Source: a virus
Virus record (IMG/VR): IMGVR_UViG_3300034068_000870
Location: 1-34,257 of that record
DNA length: 34,257 bases
Reading direction: 5' to 3' (one strand)
This document shows positions 33,016 through 34,257 of the stretch, in pieces (positions within the stretch are counted from its first letter, which is position 1; the number at the start of each line of letters is the position of its first letter). The position numbers and the translations under genes are program-made. The notes below the pieces were generated by a model. It saw only the letters and a program-made list of their open reading frames with translations, was not told the DNA's origin and ran no database searches.

Positions 33016-33411
33016 TTATTTATTTTTTAAAGTATTAATTTCTTGTTTTAATTCTTCAATTTGTTGTTGTTGACTTTGAAGTGTTTTTACTATTACTGTT
33101 ACCATTTTAGAATATTTAACACCTTCTATTACTCCATCTTCATTAGATTCAACTAAAAGAGGAAATAATTCATTTACTTCTTCAGCTATAAATCCAATGT
33201 CTGGATTGTTATTTGATTTCCAGTCAAAAGATACAGGACGAAGTTTATAAATATTGTCAAATGATTTTAAATTTTGAATATTTTCTTTATATCGTATTGC
33301 TGATGTTTCAACTAATGTTTGAGCTGTGAATGTACAAGAAACAGTAGCTGACCCTGTAATAGCTGTTCCTCCAGAAACTTGTAAACCATTATTTACTATA
33401 AAATTACCCAT
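33016..33411 (-). CDS. Small S74-type intramolecular chaperone protein
   Basis: 131 residues. After a 36-residue head (MGNFIVNNGLQVSGGTAITG), the S74 (endosialidase) chaperone begins: TSAIRYKENIQNLKSFDNIY with Ser37 and Lys42 in the SxxRxK catalytic dyad spacing, then DIGFIAEEVNELFPLLV and a Gln-rich coiled-coil end (LQSQQQQIEELKQEINTLKN). S74 domains trimerise a fibre and then cut themselves off before the Ser. Normally they sit at the end of a long fibre; here the whole protein is only this domain. It lies between the collagen-like gene and the 82-residue gene. Confidence 0.8.
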   Translation of the reverse strand: MGNFIVNNGLQVSGGTAITGSATVSCTFTAQTLVETSAIRYKENIQNLKSFDNIYKLRPVSFDWKSNNNPDIGFIAEEVNELFPLLVESNEDGVIEGVKYSKMVTVIVKTLQSQQQQIEELKQEINTLKNK

Positions 33412-33426
33412 GTTTTTATTTTATTT

Positions 33427-34257
33427 TTATGTATATTTTATTAATTGTGCAAAAGTTCTAGTAACATAATTATCACCAACTGAATCATTATATACTGTTA
33501 TAATAATATTAGGATTACCATAAGTGACAGTAAAATATATATCTGTTCCAACGGTACCAACATCTGGTGTTTGTGTTTCACTATAAGCAAAGTTTCCATT
33601 ACCGTCATTAGTTATATATAATGTAGTCATTCTAAAGTTTGGTGTAGTTGTTTGATTTTCTACATTTATATTAAGTATAGCACCACAATTGGTTCCACCA
33701 TCATATTCGTATGCTGTTGCACTATTAAAGGGAGAAGGCTCAACTAATACTGATGATTGATTAGTCGCGTAATCTGTATTAGTTACAACTTCTCCTATTA
33801 TTGATAATTCAGAACCATTAAATTGTAAATTAACTTCTCCATTAAATGGAGTGGCTGGATCTCCTGTTGCTGTTACAACAAAATTATCATTATTATTAGT
33901 TAAAGCAACATCAGCGGCTAAACCAGAAATACCGCTTGCACCGCTTGTACCTCCACTTCCGTTAGTTCCACTTATACCTGAAGTTCCTGATAAGCCTGAT
34001 ATACCTGATTGACCGCTTGCTCCTCCACCTCCATTAGTTCCTGAGATACCGCTTGTGCCGCTTAATCCTGAGATTCCTGACTGTCCTGAAGCTCCGTTTG
34101 TACCTGAGATACCTGATGTGCCACTTAAACCACTTATACCTGATTGACCACTTGTACCTCCACTTCCGTTAGTTCCACTTATACCTGAAGTTCCTGATAA
34201 GCCTGAAATTCCTGACTGTCCTGAAGCTCCGTTTGTACCTGAGATACCTGATGTGCC
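33427..34257 (-). CDS. C-terminal part of a collagen-like tail fibre
   Basis: The frame is open from the window edge to a TAA at 33427 (276 codons). The first about 115 residues are Gly-X-Y triplets, e.g. [20 protein letters not shown] and [13 protein letters not shown], in an alternating 21/24-residue period. The remaining 160 residues form a beta-rich cap ([40 protein letters not shown]). The Met at 33630 is inside this chain, so the region 33427-33630 is not a separate gene. The N-terminus lies beyond the window. Triplets contain almost no proline; Ser/Thr/Asn fill the X and Y positions, so collagen-type proline hydroxylation is not expected. Confidence 0.8.
   Translation of the reverse strand, partial: GTSGISGTNGASGQSGISGLSGTSGISGTNGSGGTSGQSGISGLSGTSGISGTNGASGQSGISGLSGTSGISGTNGGGGASGQSGISGLSGTSGISGTNGSGGTSGASGISGLAADVALTNNNDNFVVTATGDPATPFNGEVNLQFNGSELSIIGEVVTNTDYATNQSSVLVEPSPFNSATAYEYDGGTNCGAILNINVENQTTTPNFRMTTLYITNDGNGNFAYSETQTPDVGTVGTDIYFTVTYGNPNIIITVYNDSVGDNYVTRTFAQLIKYT
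33944..33999 (-). repeat. 56-base repeat in the collagen-like fibre, copy A
   Basis: Exact match to 34151-34206, offset 207 bases (69 codons). It encodes part of the Gly-X-Y region. Confidence 0.9.
34073..34122 (-). repeat. 50-base repeat in the collagen-like fibre, copy A
   Basis: Exact match to 34208-34257, offset 135 bases (45 codons, that is 21 + 24 residues). Confidence 0.9.
34151..34206 (-). repeat. 56-base repeat in the collagen-like fibre, copy B
   Basis: Partner of 33944-33999. Confidence 0.9.
34208..34257 (-). repeat. 50-base repeat in the collagen-like fibre, copy B
   Basis: Partner of 34073-34122; runs to the window edge. Confidence 0.9.

Noticed and set aside
33427-33630. A separate 67-residue gene starting at 33630
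   Set aside because: The same frame is open upstream to the window edge and encodes a continuous fibre, so the Met is internal.
16698-34257. Proline hydroxylation of collagen-like repeats by the five oxygenases
   Set aside because: The triplets here contain almost no proline, so classical collagen 4-hydroxyproline chemistry has no substrate. Other residues or glycans remain possible.
1-34257. tRNA genes, insertion sequences, integrase or attachment sites
   Set aside because: I saw no cloverleaf-like sequence, transposase or integrase frame, or flanking direct repeats of the mobile-element type.

Overview
This window looks like the replication-to-tail part of an AT-rich, T4-related contractile-tail phage (myovirus) whose host is probably a member of the Bacteroidota. 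Every supported gene lies on the minus strand. T4-type parts can be recognised directly: a gp32-like ssDNA-binding protein, tail sheath, tail tube, a gp53-type LysM baseplate protein, a tape measure and a lysozyme-bearing hub. The replicative polymerase, however, is family A-like rather than the T4 family B enzyme. The set resembles divergent 'far-T4' phages such as Rhodothermus phage RM378 (general knowledge, no search was run). The Bacteroidota host is inferred from two things: start codons lack Shine-Dalgarno sequences, and five gaps carry [TC]TTG-N19/20-TATATT, close to the Bacteroidota -33/-7 consensus TTTG/TAnnTTTG.

Layout in the direction of transcription (right to left). 34257-32032: the end of a collagen-like fibre, a small S74 chaperone-type protein and two small unknowns. 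32017-28917: five consecutive 2-oxoglutarate/Fe(II) oxygenase-like genes. 28915-19039: a GT9-type glycosyltransferase, three tandem paralogous six-blade kelch-like proteins, a second GT9-type enzyme, a three-domain glycosyltransferase, a small membrane protein, a GT2 enzyme, a SAM methyltransferase and an unknown, closed by a terminator. 18959-4442: the tail module, consisting of a mosaic fibre with collagen-like triplets and six WxG/Y/W modules, a coiled-coil protein, sheath, tube, terminator, gp26/chaperone-like gene with an out-of-frame extension, terminator, tape measure, and the baseplate set. 4393-1: replication genes (polymerase, gp32-like, probable UvsX/RecA-like start) with two proteins whose N-termini look like prohead-targeting peptides.

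The most interesting points are: (1) a dense island of oxygenases, glycosyltransferases and a methyltransferase interleaved with repeat-rich adhesion genes, which may form a virion-decoration system; (2) a probable programmed frameshift (+1 or -2) at a T7 run between tube and tape measure; (3) a polymerase whose motif A steric-gate Glu and motif C Glu are replaced by His and Ser; (4) two classes of promoter-like sequence; (5) candidate injected head proteins with (I/L)xE-type N-termini. No tRNA, insertion sequence or CRISPR array was seen. With the frameshift extension counted, no gene-free stretch exceeds about 130 bases.
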